DNA of 64,000 nucleotides from Gammaproteobacteria bacterium (GTDB lineage Bacteria > Pseudomonadota > Gammaproteobacteria > Steroidobacterales > JABDLF01): contig JABDLF010000002.1 of assembly GCA_013003115.1 (NCBI GenBank), positions 130,186 through 194,185 of the forward strand. The letters are read 5' to 3'. The position numbers and the translations under genes were made by a program. Shown one piece after another: positions 21,131 to 30,557 of the stretch. The stretch's first letter is position 1; each line of letters begins with the position of its first letter. Under the pieces are notes generated by a model. That model saw nothing but the letters and a program-made list of their open reading frames with translations. It had not been told where the DNA came from and searched no databases.

Positions 21131-21645
21131 ACAGCGATCAGCTTGCAGCACTCAGCAATATTCGTCTCGCCATATTCGACGTAGACGGCGTGATGACTGA
21201 CGGCAGGCTCTACCTGCTTCCGGATGGCCAGGAAATGAAGGTCTTCAATTCACGCGACGGCCTCGGGCTCAAGCGCCTGCTTCACGCAGGCGTCGAGCTG
21301 GCGATTATTTCGGGGCGAAGCGCACCCGTAGTGGCGGAACGGGCGGCCGCGCTGGGGATCAAACATGTTTACCAGGGCCATGAGAACAAGCTGCCAGTGT
21401 TCCAAAAGATAATTGCAGAAACAGGCATCAGCGCAGAGCATTCTCTGTTCACCGGCGATGACCTGACAGATCTGCCGGTCATGCGTGCGGCAGGACTTGG
21501 CATCGCAGTGGCCGACGCAGAGCCGCAGGTACTGGCTGAAGCCGATCTGGTGACGACGCGCAGTGGCGGCTGCGGTGCGGTACGAGAAGTCTGCGAAATG
21601 TTGCTCGCTGCCCAAGAGCCCGCACAAGGAGCGGCGCCAGAGTGA
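21127..21645 (+). CDS. kdsC: 3-deoxy-D-manno-octulosonate 8-phosphate phosphatase
   Basis: HAD-superfamily phosphatase that releases phosphate from Kdo-8-phosphate. The 172-residue chain carries the nucleophile motif FDVDGVMTDG (Asp18, Asp20), SGR motif II and the GDDLTDLPVM motif IV; no cap domain, as for the tetrameric KdsC group. Starts at GTG overlapping kdsD (GTGA) and overlaps lptC the same way at its end. Confidence 0.95.
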   Translation: MNSDQLAALSNIRLAIFDVDGVMTDGRLYLLPDGQEMKVFNSRDGLGLKRLLHAGVELAIISGRSAPVVAERAAALGIKHVYQGHENKLPVFQKIIAETGISAEHSLFTGDDLTDLPVMRAAGLGIAVADAEPQVLAEADLVTTRSGGCGAVREVCEMLLAAQEPAQGAAPE

Positions 21646-22202
21646 CGCTGCGAAACATTTTAGGCGGAGCAATGCTGGTGGCAGCGGCCGGGGCCAGCTG
21701 GCTGCTGGTCAAAAGCGTCAGCGGTGACCGGCCAGATACCGCCGGCGCCACGCAGGAATCGAAAGGTTACTATATAAAGGGCGCTGCGATTCTCGGGACC
21801 GACGAGGATGGCGGGCTGCTTTACAGGGTGGAGGCCACGGACATCAGACATATGCCAGGCGAGAACATGGTGGCGCTGACCGACGTAACCGTGCGCTACA
21901 GCGCGGCCGGCCAGCCGGCGTGGTCGGTTACGTCAGCAACAGGCAGCATCGACGATGCAAGCTCCGAGATCAGCCTGGAAGGAGAGGTGCGCCTCCGCAA
22001 CGAGAGCACAGCGCAAGAAGAGCCTTATCTCATCGAAACGGATACGCTTCTGTTCAGCCCGCGCCGGCGCTACGCAAGTACAAGCGCACAGGTGCGCATC
22101 ACCCAGCCCGGCGTGCTGCTTACGGCAACCGGCATGGAAGCAGACCTCGAGAAAGAAATGTTGCAGCTAAAGGCGTCGGTAAGTGGCCAGTTCAGTCCCT
22201 GA
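21642..22202 (+). CDS. lptC: LPS export system protein LptC
   Basis: Bitopic inner-membrane protein whose periplasmic beta-jellyroll takes LPS from LptB2FG and hands it to LptA. The 186 residues begin with a membrane anchor (about 5-24), followed by a YYIKGAAILGTDEDGGLLYRVEA beta-rich domain. The start is GTG overlapping the kdsC stop (GTGA). Sequence is divergent, as normal for LptC; location between kdsC and lptA settles the call. Confidence 0.92.
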   Translation: MTLRNILGGAMLVAAAGASWLLVKSVSGDRPDTAGATQESKGYYIKGAAILGTDEDGGLLYRVEATDIRHMPGENMVALTDVTVRYSAAGQPAWSVTSATGSIDDASSEISLEGEVRLRNESTAQEEPYLIETDTLLFSPRRRYASTSAQVRITQPGVLLTATGMEADLEKEMLQLKASVSGQFSP

Positions 22203-22815
22203 CAAATTGCGCTTGCTGCTGCTGGCCGCTGCCTTGCCAGCGTTAAGCTGGGCGCAGCTTGCGGGACCGGGGCTGCCCATATCGCTTGACGCCGACTCTT
22301 CCGAGTTCGACCGCAAAAATAACGTCATGATTTTTAATCAGATCAGCATTCGCCAGGGTGACCTGACGATCAGCGCCAATCAGGCACGATCTTCGAATCT
22401 TGATTTCGGCAACGCCGAATGGGTGTTCTCGGGTAACGTCCTCATTGAGGGCCTCGACACGCGCCTGCGCGCAAGCACAGCGACCCTGCGCTTTGTTAAT
22501 CACGACCTGCGCAGCGCGCGCATAGCCGGTAAACCGGCCGCCTTTGAGCAGGAAAGGGCTGAATTTGATGAGCCCGTTCGTGGCAGTGCCAGCGTCATGG
22601 AATATGATTTGGCCGCTAAATTGATAAAAATGAGCGGCAGCGCATGGTTACAGGAAGGAAATAATGAGATTCTCGGAGAGGTTATTGCTTACAACATCGC
22701 AGAGCAGCGCGTAATAGCGACCTCCGATGAAGCGGGGAGCCAGCGAGTGCAAATCACAATTACGCCGGACGAAAACACCAGGATTGAGATTCCAAAACCG
22801 CCAGTCGACAAATGA
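22183..22815 (+). CDS. lptA: LPS export system periplasmic protein LptA
   Basis: Periplasmic bridge protein that polymerises to carry LPS to LptDE. The 210 residues have a signal peptide with cleavage likely after LSWA (about residue 24), then the OstA-type jellyroll starting [20 protein letters not shown] with repeated beta-strand pattern. The GTG start lies 20 bases inside lptC; a TTG nine codons further would shorten the signal. Four-base overlap with lptB. Confidence 0.93.
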   Translation: MASSVPDKLRLLLLAAALPALSWAQLAGPGLPISLDADSSEFDRKNNVMIFNQISIRQGDLTISANQARSSNLDFGNAEWVFSGNVLIEGLDTRLRASTATLRFVNHDLRSARIAGKPAAFEQERAEFDEPVRGSASVMEYDLAAKLIKMSGSAWLQEGNNEILGEVIAYNIAEQRVIATSDEAGSQRVQITITPDENTRIEIPKPPVDK

Positions 22816-23537
22816 GTACATTTAAAGCCGTCAATATCCGCAAGAGCTTCAAGTCACGAGCGGTCGTCAAAGATGTCTCTCTGGAGGTAAGCAGCGGCGA
22901 AGCTGTGGGACTGCTTGGGCCAAACGGCGCCGGCAAAACGACGTGCTTTTACATGATGGTCGGCCTGATTTCCTGTGACGGTGGCGCCATTGTCCTGGAC
23001 GACCAGGAAATTACGCGGTTGCCCATGCACGGTCGGGCGCGACTCGGCCTCGGCTATCTGCCTCAGGAAGCTTCCGTGTTCCGCAAGCTGTCCGTGGCGG
23101 AGAATATTCTGGCCATACTGGAAACGCGCGCAGACCTTGATCGTGCGCGCCGCGAGCAGCTGCTGGAGGAGCTTCTGGAAGAACTCCATATTACCCACAT
23201 CCGCAACAGCATCGGCATGAGCCTGTCGGGTGGTGAACGCCGGCGTGTTGAAATCGCGAGGGCGCTGGCAACGAGCCCCGAGTTCATACTGCTTGATGAA
23301 CCTTTTGCCGGCGTCGACCCGATCTCGGTGCTGGATATTCAGCGCATCATCACGCAGCTCACTGCCCGCGATATCGGGATTCTGATCACCGACCACAACG
23401 TTCGCGAGACGCTGGGTATCTGTAGCCGCGCCTACATCCTGAGCGATGGCCAGGTAATAGCAACAGGGTCGCCTGACCACCTGCTTGCCAACAAGCGGGT
23501 TCGCGAGGTGTACCTGGGTGAAGGTTTTCGACTATAA
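22812..23537 (+). CDS. lptB: LPS export ABC transporter ATP-binding protein LptB
   Basis: Cytosolic ATPase that powers LPS extraction by LptFG. The 241-residue chain has Walker [10 protein letters not shown] (35-43), Q-loop at Gln85, signature LSGGE (138-142), Walker B FILLDEP (158-164) and switch His195. The start ATG overlaps lptA (ATGA). A 151-base gap precedes rpoN; no clear terminator is seen in it. Confidence 0.97.
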   Translation: MSTFKAVNIRKSFKSRAVVKDVSLEVSSGEAVGLLGPNGAGKTTCFYMMVGLISCDGGAIVLDDQEITRLPMHGRARLGLGYLPQEASVFRKLSVAENILAILETRADLDRARREQLLEELLEELHITHIRNSIGMSLSGGERRRVEIARALATSPEFILLDEPFAGVDPISVLDIQRIITQLTARDIGILITDHNVRETLGICSRAYILSDGQVIATGSPDHLLANKRVREVYLGEGFRL

Positions 23538-23688
23538 ATGGAACTATGCTGAACACGACTGTCTGCCAGATGGCTTCGTCCGCAAATTTTCCGCGGCCTG
23601 TCGTATGCTCGCGCCACCGCGCACTTTCAGCTGGCTGTCGCCGGCCGTCAGCGTCTGAAGACACCACATCTTTGTTTGAGCAAATTTC

Positions 23689-25134
23689 ATGCTGAAGCCT
23701 TCGCTGCAACTTAAGATTGGTCAACAGCTGACCATGACCCCCCAGCTGCAACAGGCTATCCGCCTGCTGCAGCTGCCGGTTATGGATCTTCAGTCCGAAA
23801 TCCAGGGGGCACTCGAAGAAAATGTGATGCTTGAATCCGTTGAGGAACTGTCAGAGCCAGGCCTCGGGGAAAACTCGGGCGAGGGGCAGCAGGAGGGCGA
23901 CGCAGAGCGATCAGATGACGTTGAGGTAACCTGGGGTGACACCGCAACGCTGCCCATACCCGAATCAAGCTGGTCCAGCACCACGGGGCCGCGAAGCAAC
24001 GAAAACCGCGGACCCCTGACTCAGGATTTCGCCCCACGCGCGGGACAGTCGCTTAAGGAGCACCTGCTGTGGCAGCTGCAGATGGACCGCTTCGATACAC
24101 GGGAATATGCGATCGGCCGCGCCATTATCGATGGCATCAGTGATGACGGCTACCTGGAAGATGACCTCGCGAGCCTTTGTGATCTGCTGAAACCTGATCT
24201 GCTGGTGAGTGAAGACGAAGCCGAAGCAGTATTGCTCAGGATTCAGCAATTTGATCCGGCCGGCGTCGCCTGTCGGGACGTCGCAGAGTGCCTCGAGATT
24301 CAGCTCGACCAGCTGGACGAAGAAACAGAAGGCCTCGAAATTGCGAGGCGCATAATTCGTGAGGGACTCGACGACCTTGGGGCGCAGCGCTTTCCTGCAC
24401 TGCGACGCAATCTTGGCTGCAACGAAGACGAATTCGAGGCCGGCCTCTTGCTCGTCAGATCCTTGCATCCGCGACCGGGCTCATCCGTGCACGCTGCCGA
24501 CTCCGAGTACGTCATTCCTGATGTCTTCGTCCGCAAAATAGATGGTCGCTGGCACGTCGAAATCAACAGCTCAATTGTGCCGGAGCTGCGCGTCAATCAA
24601 AGTTATGCCGGGCTTGTCGGACGCAGCGGTGACCATGCCGTGTTGAAGACTCAGCTGCAGGAAGCCCGTTGGCTTGTGCGCAGCCTGGAGATACGGAACG
24701 ATACCGTTCTGCGCGTGGCCGCTTCGATCGTAGAGCGGCAGCACGAGTTCCTGGAACGAGGCGACGAGGCAATGCGCCCGATGATTCTCAAGGATATTGC
24801 CAAATTACTGGATATGCACGAGTCAACTATTTCGCGCGTCACGACAGCCAAATATATGCATACCCCGCGCGGCATTTTCGAGTTTCGTTATTTCTTCTCC
24901 AGCCACGTCGGCGGCAGCGGGGACGGCGAAGAGGTCTCGTCGACCGCGATTCGCGCGATGATCAAGAAATTAATTGCAAATGAGAACCCCGAAAAACCGC
25001 TCAGTGACAACAAAATCGCAGTTATGCTCGCCGAAGATGGCATCAATGTTGCGAGGAGGACGGTCGCGAAGTACCGTGAATCAATGTCGCTTCCCTCGTC
25101 AAGCGACAGAAAGCGCCTCGCTCTCAGACAATAA
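23689..25134 (+). CDS. rpoN: RNA polymerase sigma-54 factor
   Basis: Alternative sigma factor for enhancer-dependent promoters. The 481 residues show region I (LKPSLQLKIGQQLTMTPQLQQAIRLLQLP, rich in Gln and Leu), an acidic region II (about 50-100), the core-binding domain, the helix-turn-helix region, and the RpoN box ARRTVAKYRE at 455-464 that reads the -24 element. It stands upstream of hpf, ptsN and rapZ, the standard neighbourhood. No enhancer-binding regulator is in this window. Confidence 0.97.
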   Translation: MLKPSLQLKIGQQLTMTPQLQQAIRLLQLPVMDLQSEIQGALEENVMLESVEELSEPGLGENSGEGQQEGDAERSDDVEVTWGDTATLPIPESSWSSTTGPRSNENRGPLTQDFAPRAGQSLKEHLLWQLQMDRFDTREYAIGRAIIDGISDDGYLEDDLASLCDLLKPDLLVSEDEAEAVLLRIQQFDPAGVACRDVAECLEIQLDQLDEETEGLEIARRIIREGLDDLGAQRFPALRRNLGCNEDEFEAGLLLVRSLHPRPGSSVHAADSEYVIPDVFVRKIDGRWHVEINSSIVPELRVNQSYAGLVGRSGDHAVLKTQLQEARWLVRSLEIRNDTVLRVAASIVERQHEFLERGDEAMRPMILKDIAKLLDMHESTISRVTTAKYMHTPRGIFEFRYFFSSHVGGSGDGEEVSSTAIRAMIKKLIANENPEKPLSDNKIAVMLAEDGINVARRTVAKYRESMSLPSSSDRKRLALRQ

Positions 25135-25156
25135 AACAACCAACAAGGAGCCAGCA

Positions 25157-25480
25157 ATGCAAATGAATCTTACCGGACACCATGTCGATATTACTCCCCC
25201 GCTGCGCGACTACGTCACAACAAAGATGGAAAAGGTGGAAAGGCATTTCGACAACGTGACAGATGCCCATGTAATTCTTACGGTTGAAAAACTCCGCCAC
25301 AAAGCCGAAGCCACAATTCATGTCAGCGGTGGAAATATTTACGCGGAAGCGGTTGAGGAAGATATGTACGCGGCGATTGACGCCATGGTCTCCAAGCTGG
25401 ATCGCCAGGTTAAGCGCCACAAAGAAAAGCTGAAGGCGCATCATGCGCGCGGCTCCGGCAAAGAGAAATACGCCTCCTAA
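25157..25480 (+). CDS. hpf: Ribosome hibernation promoting factor (short form)
   Basis: Ribosome-associated protein (sigma-54 modulation/S30AE family) that promotes 100S dimers or idles ribosomes in stationary phase. At 107 residues it is the short form with only the beta-alpha-beta-beta-beta-alpha domain, beginning MQMNLTGHHVDITPPLRDYV. The start is set by a strong AAGGAG 7 bases before the ATG; an upstream in-frame extension overlaps rpoN and has no homology. Confidence 0.94.
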   Translation: MQMNLTGHHVDITPPLRDYVTTKMEKVERHFDNVTDAHVILTVEKLRHKAEATIHVSGGNIYAEAVEEDMYAAIDAMVSKLDRQVKRHKEKLKAHHARGSGKEKYAS

Positions 25481-25495
25481 GGGCGAAAAGCTGCC

Positions 25496-26071
25496 ATGAG
25501 CATGGCCGACCTTTTGGAGCCCGCGAGAGTGCTTGCGAACGTCGAGGCGCGCAGCAAGAAACATGCACTTGAGATTTTGAGCGAGTTAATTGCCGGTATA
25601 TCAGACGAACTCGAAAACGAACAGGTTTTCGAGGCCCTGGTAGAGCGCGAGCGTATCGGCAACACCGGCATGGGCAAAGGCGTTGCGATTCCGCACGGCA
25701 GGGTCAGCGAACTTGGCAAAACAACCGCGGCTTTTCTGAAACTGGGTGAGGCAATCGACTACGGCGCACAGGACGGCGAGCCGGTGAAAATGATACTTGC
25801 TATCGCCGTGTCCAATGACGAAGATCCCGATGCCTTCGAGGACGTGGCCCTCTCCGCCCGGACCCTGGCGGATCCGGAGCTGGTCCGTATGCTGGAAGAA
25901 GCCAGCGGCAGCAGGGCGCTCTACGAACTGCTGACCGGGCATATCCCGGCCGGTAACGCTGCAGACAATGCTCAGACCGTTAAAGAGACACCGCCGGATA
26001 GTGAAAACCGGCCAGACGGCGGGGATCAGGATCACGAGGACAGCAGCGACGATGCCGCGCGCCCCGACTAG
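25496..26071 (+). CDS. ptsN: Nitrogen-regulatory PTS IIA protein
   Basis: EIIA-Ntr, a phosphorylated regulator linking nitrogen, potassium and envelope control. The 191-residue chain has the IIA fold with active His67 in GVAIPHGRV. It is about 30 residues longer than E. coli PtsN; the extra C-terminal tail from about residue 155 is highly acidic and probably disordered (PPDSENRPDGGDQDHEDSSD). It follows hpf by 15 bases and precedes rapZ. Confidence 0.94.
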   Translation: MSMADLLEPARVLANVEARSKKHALEILSELIAGISDELENEQVFEALVERERIGNTGMGKGVAIPHGRVSELGKTTAAFLKLGEAIDYGAQDGEPVKMILAIAVSNDEDPDAFEDVALSARTLADPELVRMLEEASGSRALYELLTGHIPAGNAADNAQTVKETPPDSENRPDGGDQDHEDSSDDAARPD

Positions 26072-26101
26072 GCATTCCGCCCGGGTCAGTCTCGCGGGAT
26101 C

Positions 26102-26977
26102 ATGAAGCTTATTCTTGTAAGCGGACTCTCCGGCGCTGGCAAGAGCGTAGCGCTGCATAAGCTTGAGGACCTCGGGTATTACTGCGTCGACAACATTCCA
26201 GCTGCCCTGCTGAGATCATTTGTTGAACTGACAATGGCGAGCGGAGACGTCATGTATCGGCGCGTCGCGGTCGGCGTCGATGCCCGCAATCGAGCGGCGG
26301 ACATTGATTCGCTTCCGCACCTTGTAAATCAGTTGCGCAGCGATGGCATCAATTGTGAGGTGGTATTTCTAAACGCAGACGAGAACGTGCTGGTCAAGCG
26401 CTATGGCGAAACCCGCAGGCGCCATCCACTCAGTGGTTCCGGCAGCAGCCTGCGCGACGCCCTTGCGGGTGAGAAAACACTGCTGGTGCCCATCAGCGAA
26501 GCTGCGGACATCGTCATCGACACCAGCAGCATGAGCGTACATGACTTGCGTGAGATGATTGAAGACCGGATCGAAGGCGACGGCACCGGTTCAGAAACGC
26601 CCAGGTTTTCACTGCTTTTCGAGTCTTTTGGTTTCAAGCACGGCATTCCGGATAACGCCGACTTCGTTTTCGACGTTCGCTGCCTGCCGAACCCTTACTG
26701 GGAGGCGGCATTGCGCCCCGGCACTGGCCTCGATGAGCCAGTGGCAAAATTCCTGGAGGGGCACGCCATGGTGGAACGCATGATCAGTGACATCGCCCGC
26801 TTCATTCAGGAATGGCTGCCACCGATAAGCGTCGCCGACCGCAGCTATCTGACGGTGGCCATCGGCTGCACCGGAGGCAGACACCGATCGGTGTATGTCG
26901 TCGAGCAACTCGCAGAAAAATTTCGCAGGGAATATCCGCAACTCCTCGTAAGACACAGCGCACTGCCCGCCCCTTAG
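26102..26977 (+). CDS. rapZ: RNase adapter protein RapZ
   Basis: P-loop protein that, in enterobacteria, binds GlmZ RNA and directs RNase E to it, controlling GlmS and amino-sugar supply. The 291 residues have Walker A GLSGAGKS at 8-15, DTSSMSVHDLRE in the middle, and the C-terminal RNA-binding domain with IGCTGGRHRSVYVVEQLA. Size and motifs are standard. An npr (ptsO) gene, which often follows, is absent here; mgtE comes next after 88 bases. Confidence 0.95.
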   Translation: MKLILVSGLSGAGKSVALHKLEDLGYYCVDNIPAALLRSFVELTMASGDVMYRRVAVGVDARNRAADIDSLPHLVNQLRSDGINCEVVFLNADENVLVKRYGETRRRHPLSGSGSSLRDALAGEKTLLVPISEAADIVIDTSSMSVHDLREMIEDRIEGDGTGSETPRFSLLFESFGFKHGIPDNADFVFDVRCLPNPYWEAALRPGTGLDEPVAKFLEGHAMVERMISDIARFIQEWLPPISVADRSYLTVAIGCTGGRHRSVYVVEQLAEKFRREYPQLLVRHSALPAP

Positions 26978-27065
26978 CCACCTCCCCGATTACCTGAAGG
27001 CCATTAGACCCTGCCAGGTAAACCCACTACACTCGGCCACATCGTTTTTTGCTGAACAACAAGCC

Positions 27066-28421
27066 ATGAATGCAGCAGCCGAAGAATTTCGCGAAACACG
27101 CCTGCAGGCCGTGCGCGGCGCGCTCGAAAGTGGCGCCGTTCGCAACGTCCAACGCATGCTGCATTCCCTGCATCCCGCAGAGCTCGGCCGGTTGCTCGAA
27201 TCGCTGCCGCCTGCGGAGCGCACAATCGTCTGGCAACTGGTCGATCCGGATGCGAAGGGCGATGTTCTCCTCGAGGTTAATGACGAAGTCCGCTCAGGGC
27301 TTATTGACAACATGGAGCCAGAGGCACTGGTTGCCGCTACGGGCGACATGGAGGTCGACGACCTTGCTGACGTGTTCGAGGACCTCCCCGAGGCCGTCAT
27401 TACGCAGATTCTGCGGGCAATGGACGTGCAGGACCGGGAGCGCCTCGAATCGGTGCTTGCCTACCCCGAGGACAGCGCCGGCGGCCTGATGAATACCGAC
27501 ACGGTCACGGTGAGGCCGGATGTCTCCCTGGACGTCGTACAGCGCTACCTTCGGTTGAGAGGCAATCTGCCCGACCGCACTGACATCCTGTTCGTGGTCA
27601 ATCGATACGGCCAGTACCTGGGCAGCCTGGGCCTGTCTGCTCTTCTCGTCAGCGACCCGCAGGCAACCGTGGCGGAACTCATGGACACCAGCGTAGAAGG
27701 CATTGTTGCCAACGTGTCCGCCTCAGAGGTAGCCAGGCGATTCGAGGAACGCGATCTCGTATCCGCGCCGGTAACCGACGAGGACAACAGGCTGCTGGGA
27801 CGAATTACCGTTGATGACGTTGTCGACGTCATCCGTGAAGAAGCCGAACACTCGCTGATGAGCATGGCCGGCCTCGATGAGGACGAGGATATGTTTGCCC
27901 CGGTCGTGACCAGCGCCCGCAGGCGGGCCCTGTGGCTCGGTGTCAACCTCGCCACCGCCTTTGTCGCAGCGGGCGTCGTAGGCCTGTTCGAGGCCACTAT
28001 CGACAAAGTTGTCGCACTTGCCGTGCTGATGCCCGTCGTCGCCAGCATGGGCGGAATCGCAGGCGGTCAGACGCTGACTCTGATGATCCGTGGCCTCGCG
28101 CTGGGCCAGGTAGAGAAGTCTAACGCGCGTTTTATGATGGGCAAGGAAATAGCGGTCGGCATCCTCAACGGCATATTCTGGGCGCTGGTTGTCGCCGCCG
28201 TCGTCATGCTCTGGTTTGGAAACTGGCAGATCGGCGCGGTCATAGCCCTTGCAATTACCATCAACATGTTTGTTGCCGCCATTTCCGGGGTTGCGATACC
28301 GCTGTTGTTGCGGCGGCTTGGGGTTGACCCGGCGCTCGCGGGTAACGTGATTCTTACCACCGTCACTGACGTCGTCGGTTTCTTTGCTTTTCTGGGACTT
28401 GGCGCGCTGCTGCTTATCTGA
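27066..28421 (+). CDS. mgtE: Magnesium transporter MgtE
   Basis: Mg2+ channel gated by cytosolic Mg2+. The 451 residues have the full MgtE plan: N-terminal superhelical domain (about 10-130, with LHPAELGRLLESLPPAER), two CBS domains (about 135-260), a connecting helix, and five transmembrane helices (about 285-450) with the conserved PVVASMGGIAGGQTLTLMIRGLA pore segment. No M-box riboswitch fits in the 88-base leader. Confidence 0.95.
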   Translation: MNAAAEEFRETRLQAVRGALESGAVRNVQRMLHSLHPAELGRLLESLPPAERTIVWQLVDPDAKGDVLLEVNDEVRSGLIDNMEPEALVAATGDMEVDDLADVFEDLPEAVITQILRAMDVQDRERLESVLAYPEDSAGGLMNTDTVTVRPDVSLDVVQRYLRLRGNLPDRTDILFVVNRYGQYLGSLGLSALLVSDPQATVAELMDTSVEGIVANVSASEVARRFEERDLVSAPVTDEDNRLLGRITVDDVVDVIREEAEHSLMSMAGLDEDEDMFAPVVTSARRRALWLGVNLATAFVAAGVVGLFEATIDKVVALAVLMPVVASMGGIAGGQTLTLMIRGLALGQVEKSNARFMMGKEIAVGILNGIFWALVVAAVVMLWFGNWQIGAVIALAITINMFVAAISGVAIPLLLRRLGVDPALAGNVILTTVTDVVGFFAFLGLGALLLI

Positions 28422-28440
28422 GTCAGCCGCAGGCCGAAGA

Positions 28441-29649
28441 TCAGTTTCCGAGCGCGGCCTCAAGATGACGAGGTGCATCCAGCACTTCAACCGCCTCCCC
28501 TGAAATAAACGGCAGCAGATGGTCCCTGCGCGCCATGGCATCTTCATAACCCAGCTCTATCAGTTCGCGGCAATAGGCCTTCTCGAACAGCAGGTAGCTG
28601 ATGAGCTGGCTGCTACCGGCATTGAATGCGCCAAGCCCGCGCAACAGCAGCCGAACAGACCGTGGGAACTCGGACGCATGCCGCCTGGCGATTTCCCGAA
28701 TGTCCTTGCTCGGCACGATGATCATCGTATCAATGCGCTTTAGATTTTCACCTAGCGACTTCTCGAGCGTGCCGGGCGGGAACTGCGCAACGATCCTGTT
28801 GATGCGCGTAAGGCGCTCGAGATCTGCGTAAAGCCCGTCCAGAAATATCGTATCCAGCATGTAACCTGCAATCTGGCCAAAGCTGGGAAGCGTGGCGCCC
28901 TCGGTCTCGCCGCGCTCGCGGCTGCCCTCATCCCGCACACCAACCACCAGCAGCCGGTCAGCGCCAAGATGCACAGCTGCTGACAGCGGCGCCGACTCGC
29001 GAATGGCGCCATCGCCAAAGAACTCGTCGCCTACCCGCGTGGGCGGGAAAATAAACGGCACCGCAACGGACCCCATAAGATGATCCAGATTTATACGAGT
29101 CCGGCGTCCCTCGCGACGCGAGCGCAGCCAGGGCTTCAGGTCATCGCAGCCTTCGAAAAAAGAAACGGCCCGGGCGCACTCGTACCCGGACGCTGTGACA
29201 GCCAGCGCGTGCAGTGCGCCCGACTCGATGGCCTGCTCAATACCACCAAAATGAATATGGCCTTCCAACAGTTCGCGCAGCGGCGCATTATCGAGGAGCG
29301 ACCTCGGGTTACCGACGCCAAGCCCGCCGGTGGTAAACGTGAGTAACCAGTGCAGGGATGACTTCAGCATCGTCCATGAGTCGGCGCGATAGACCTGCTC
29401 AATGGCAAAATTGCTCCAGACCGCATTAAGCCGCCGCACACCACTTTGAAATCGTCGAGCGTTACTTGCAAGAACCGTGGCATTGATTGCGCCAGCGGAC
29501 ATGCCGGTCATAATGGAGAAGGGGTTCGGGGACCCTGGCGGCATCAGCTCCGCAATCGCCTTCATCGCCCCCACCTGGTAGGCGCCACGGGCACCCCCGC
29601 CCGGCAGAACCAGGCCGATCCGTGGATGCCTAAGGGATTCACCAGCCAT
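28441..29649 (-). CDS. Patatin-like phospholipase
   Basis: Cytosolic or peripheral lipid acyl hydrolase of the patatin family (catalytic Ser-Asp dyad). The 402 residues show the oxyanion loop PGGGARG (16-22), nucleophile elbow GMSAG with Ser51, and the DGA motif with Asp213 (FFGDGAIRE). No signal peptide or membrane helix is evident. Natural substrates cannot be read from sequence. The gene is convergent with mgtE (19-base gap) and divergent from the peroxiredoxin gene. Confidence 0.9.
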   Translation of the reverse strand: MAGESLRHPRIGLVLPGGGARGAYQVGAMKAIAELMPPGSPNPFSIMTGMSAGAINATVLASNARRFQSGVRRLNAVWSNFAIEQVYRADSWTMLKSSLHWLLTFTTGGLGVGNPRSLLDNAPLRELLEGHIHFGGIEQAIESGALHALAVTASGYECARAVSFFEGCDDLKPWLRSRREGRRTRINLDHLMGSVAVPFIFPPTRVGDEFFGDGAIRESAPLSAAVHLGADRLLVVGVRDEGSRERGETEGATLPSFGQIAGYMLDTIFLDGLYADLERLTRINRIVAQFPPGTLEKSLGENLKRIDTMIIVPSKDIREIARRHASEFPRSVRLLLRGLGAFNAGSSQLISYLLFEKAYCRELIELGYEDAMARRDHLLPFISGEAVEVLDAPRHLEAALGN

Positions 29650-29739
29650 AGGTGGAATCCTATTTCATGTGCCCCGCCGGGGCCAGCGACGCCGTCACGT
29701 TTTCCTGTGCAGCGATTTTATGCCTGGCGCGTTTTCGGC

Positions 29740-29745
29740 TATGCT
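29740..29745 (+). promoter_or_regulatory. Possible -10 element of the bcp-type peroxiredoxin gene
   Basis: TATGCT lies 30 bases before the peroxiredoxin ATG in a GC-rich context (GGCTATGCTGCGG) resembling the -10-like sites upstream of diaA, hemL, rpoN (about 23604) and pfp (about 59370). The -35 at 17-bp spacing is poor (TTTATG). Confidence 0.3.
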
Positions 29746-29775
29746 GCGGCCCCCGTTTGAAAATGGCAGGCCCTC

Positions 29776-30339
29776 ATGAACGCTCTTTTTTCCCGCACTG
29801 TGTTTGCAGCCCTGTTGATATTTTTAGCTGTACCGCTCTCGGCCAGCGCTGGTGCGCCAGCCATCGGTGACGATGCTCCCGCCTTTCGCCTGCAGGACCA
29901 GAACAACGACTGGCATACGCTGGAAGACTACCAGGGCCAATGGGTCGTACTATATTTTTATCCGAAGGCCGATACGCCGGGATGCACAACCGAAGCGTGT
30001 TCGTTCCGCGACGACATTTTCAAGTTCAAGAAAATGGGCGCGAAGATCGTTGGCGTCAGCCTCGATGATGTCGCATCGCAAAAGGAATTCGCAGAAAAAT
30101 ATTCTTTGCCATTCGCGCTGCTGTCGGACGCAAAAAGTCAGACCGCAAAGGACTACGGCGTCCTAGGGAACCTGGTGCTGGCAAAATATGCCAAACGCGA
30201 GACTTTTATCATCTCTCCCACGGGCAAAGTTGCAGCACACTACAAGAAGGTCAACCCGGACAAACACTCCACAGAAGTTCTCGAGGATCTCAAGATGCTG
30301 ATGAAGGAGCAGGCAGGCGAGGCACATGACGCGCCCTGA
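29776..30339 (+). CDS. Bcp/PrxQ-type peroxiredoxin with signal peptide
   Basis: Thiol peroxidase of the AhpC/TSA superfamily. Peroxidatic Cys70 in PKADTPGCTTEAC is followed five residues later by Cys75, the PrxQ/Bcp arrangement of peroxidatic and resolving cysteines. Unlike E. coli Bcp (cytosolic, about 156 residues), this one has an N-terminal signal peptide (hydrophobic 8-21, likely cleavage after ASA near residue 25) and is 187 residues long, so it should act in the periplasm. It stands alone, divergent from the patatin gene. Confidence 0.9.
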   Translation: MNALFSRTVFAALLIFLAVPLSASAGAPAIGDDAPAFRLQDQNNDWHTLEDYQGQWVVLYFYPKADTPGCTTEACSFRDDIFKFKKMGAKIVGVSLDDVASQKEFAEKYSLPFALLSDAKSQTAKDYGVLGNLVLAKYAKRETFIISPTGKVAAHYKKVNPDKHSTEVLEDLKMLMKEQAGEAHDAP

Positions 30340-30557
30340 CAGGCCAGCAGATCCGGGCGAATGAAGCCAGCCTGATCCCGGCATGCCCAGCGCGGACGCC
30401 CGGAGCGAGCGGCCTGACGATCCGCATCGGGAACAAAGCACTGCGACTTCCGTCACGCCATCAGGAGCAGGTCTGCGGAGCTAAGATTTTTGCGCGGGCT
30501 TTTCGGTATCGCGCGTAAGGCGCACAACCCCTCCCGATCGGGCAACGCCTCCCTTTC

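Noticed and set aside
26978-27065. Possible Mg2+ riboswitch (M-box) before mgtE, and an inverted repeat TTACCTG/CAGGTAA at 26990-27021
   Set aside because: 88 bases are too few for an M-box. The 7-bp arms enclose an 18-base loop with no T-run, so neither a terminator nor a convincing operator.
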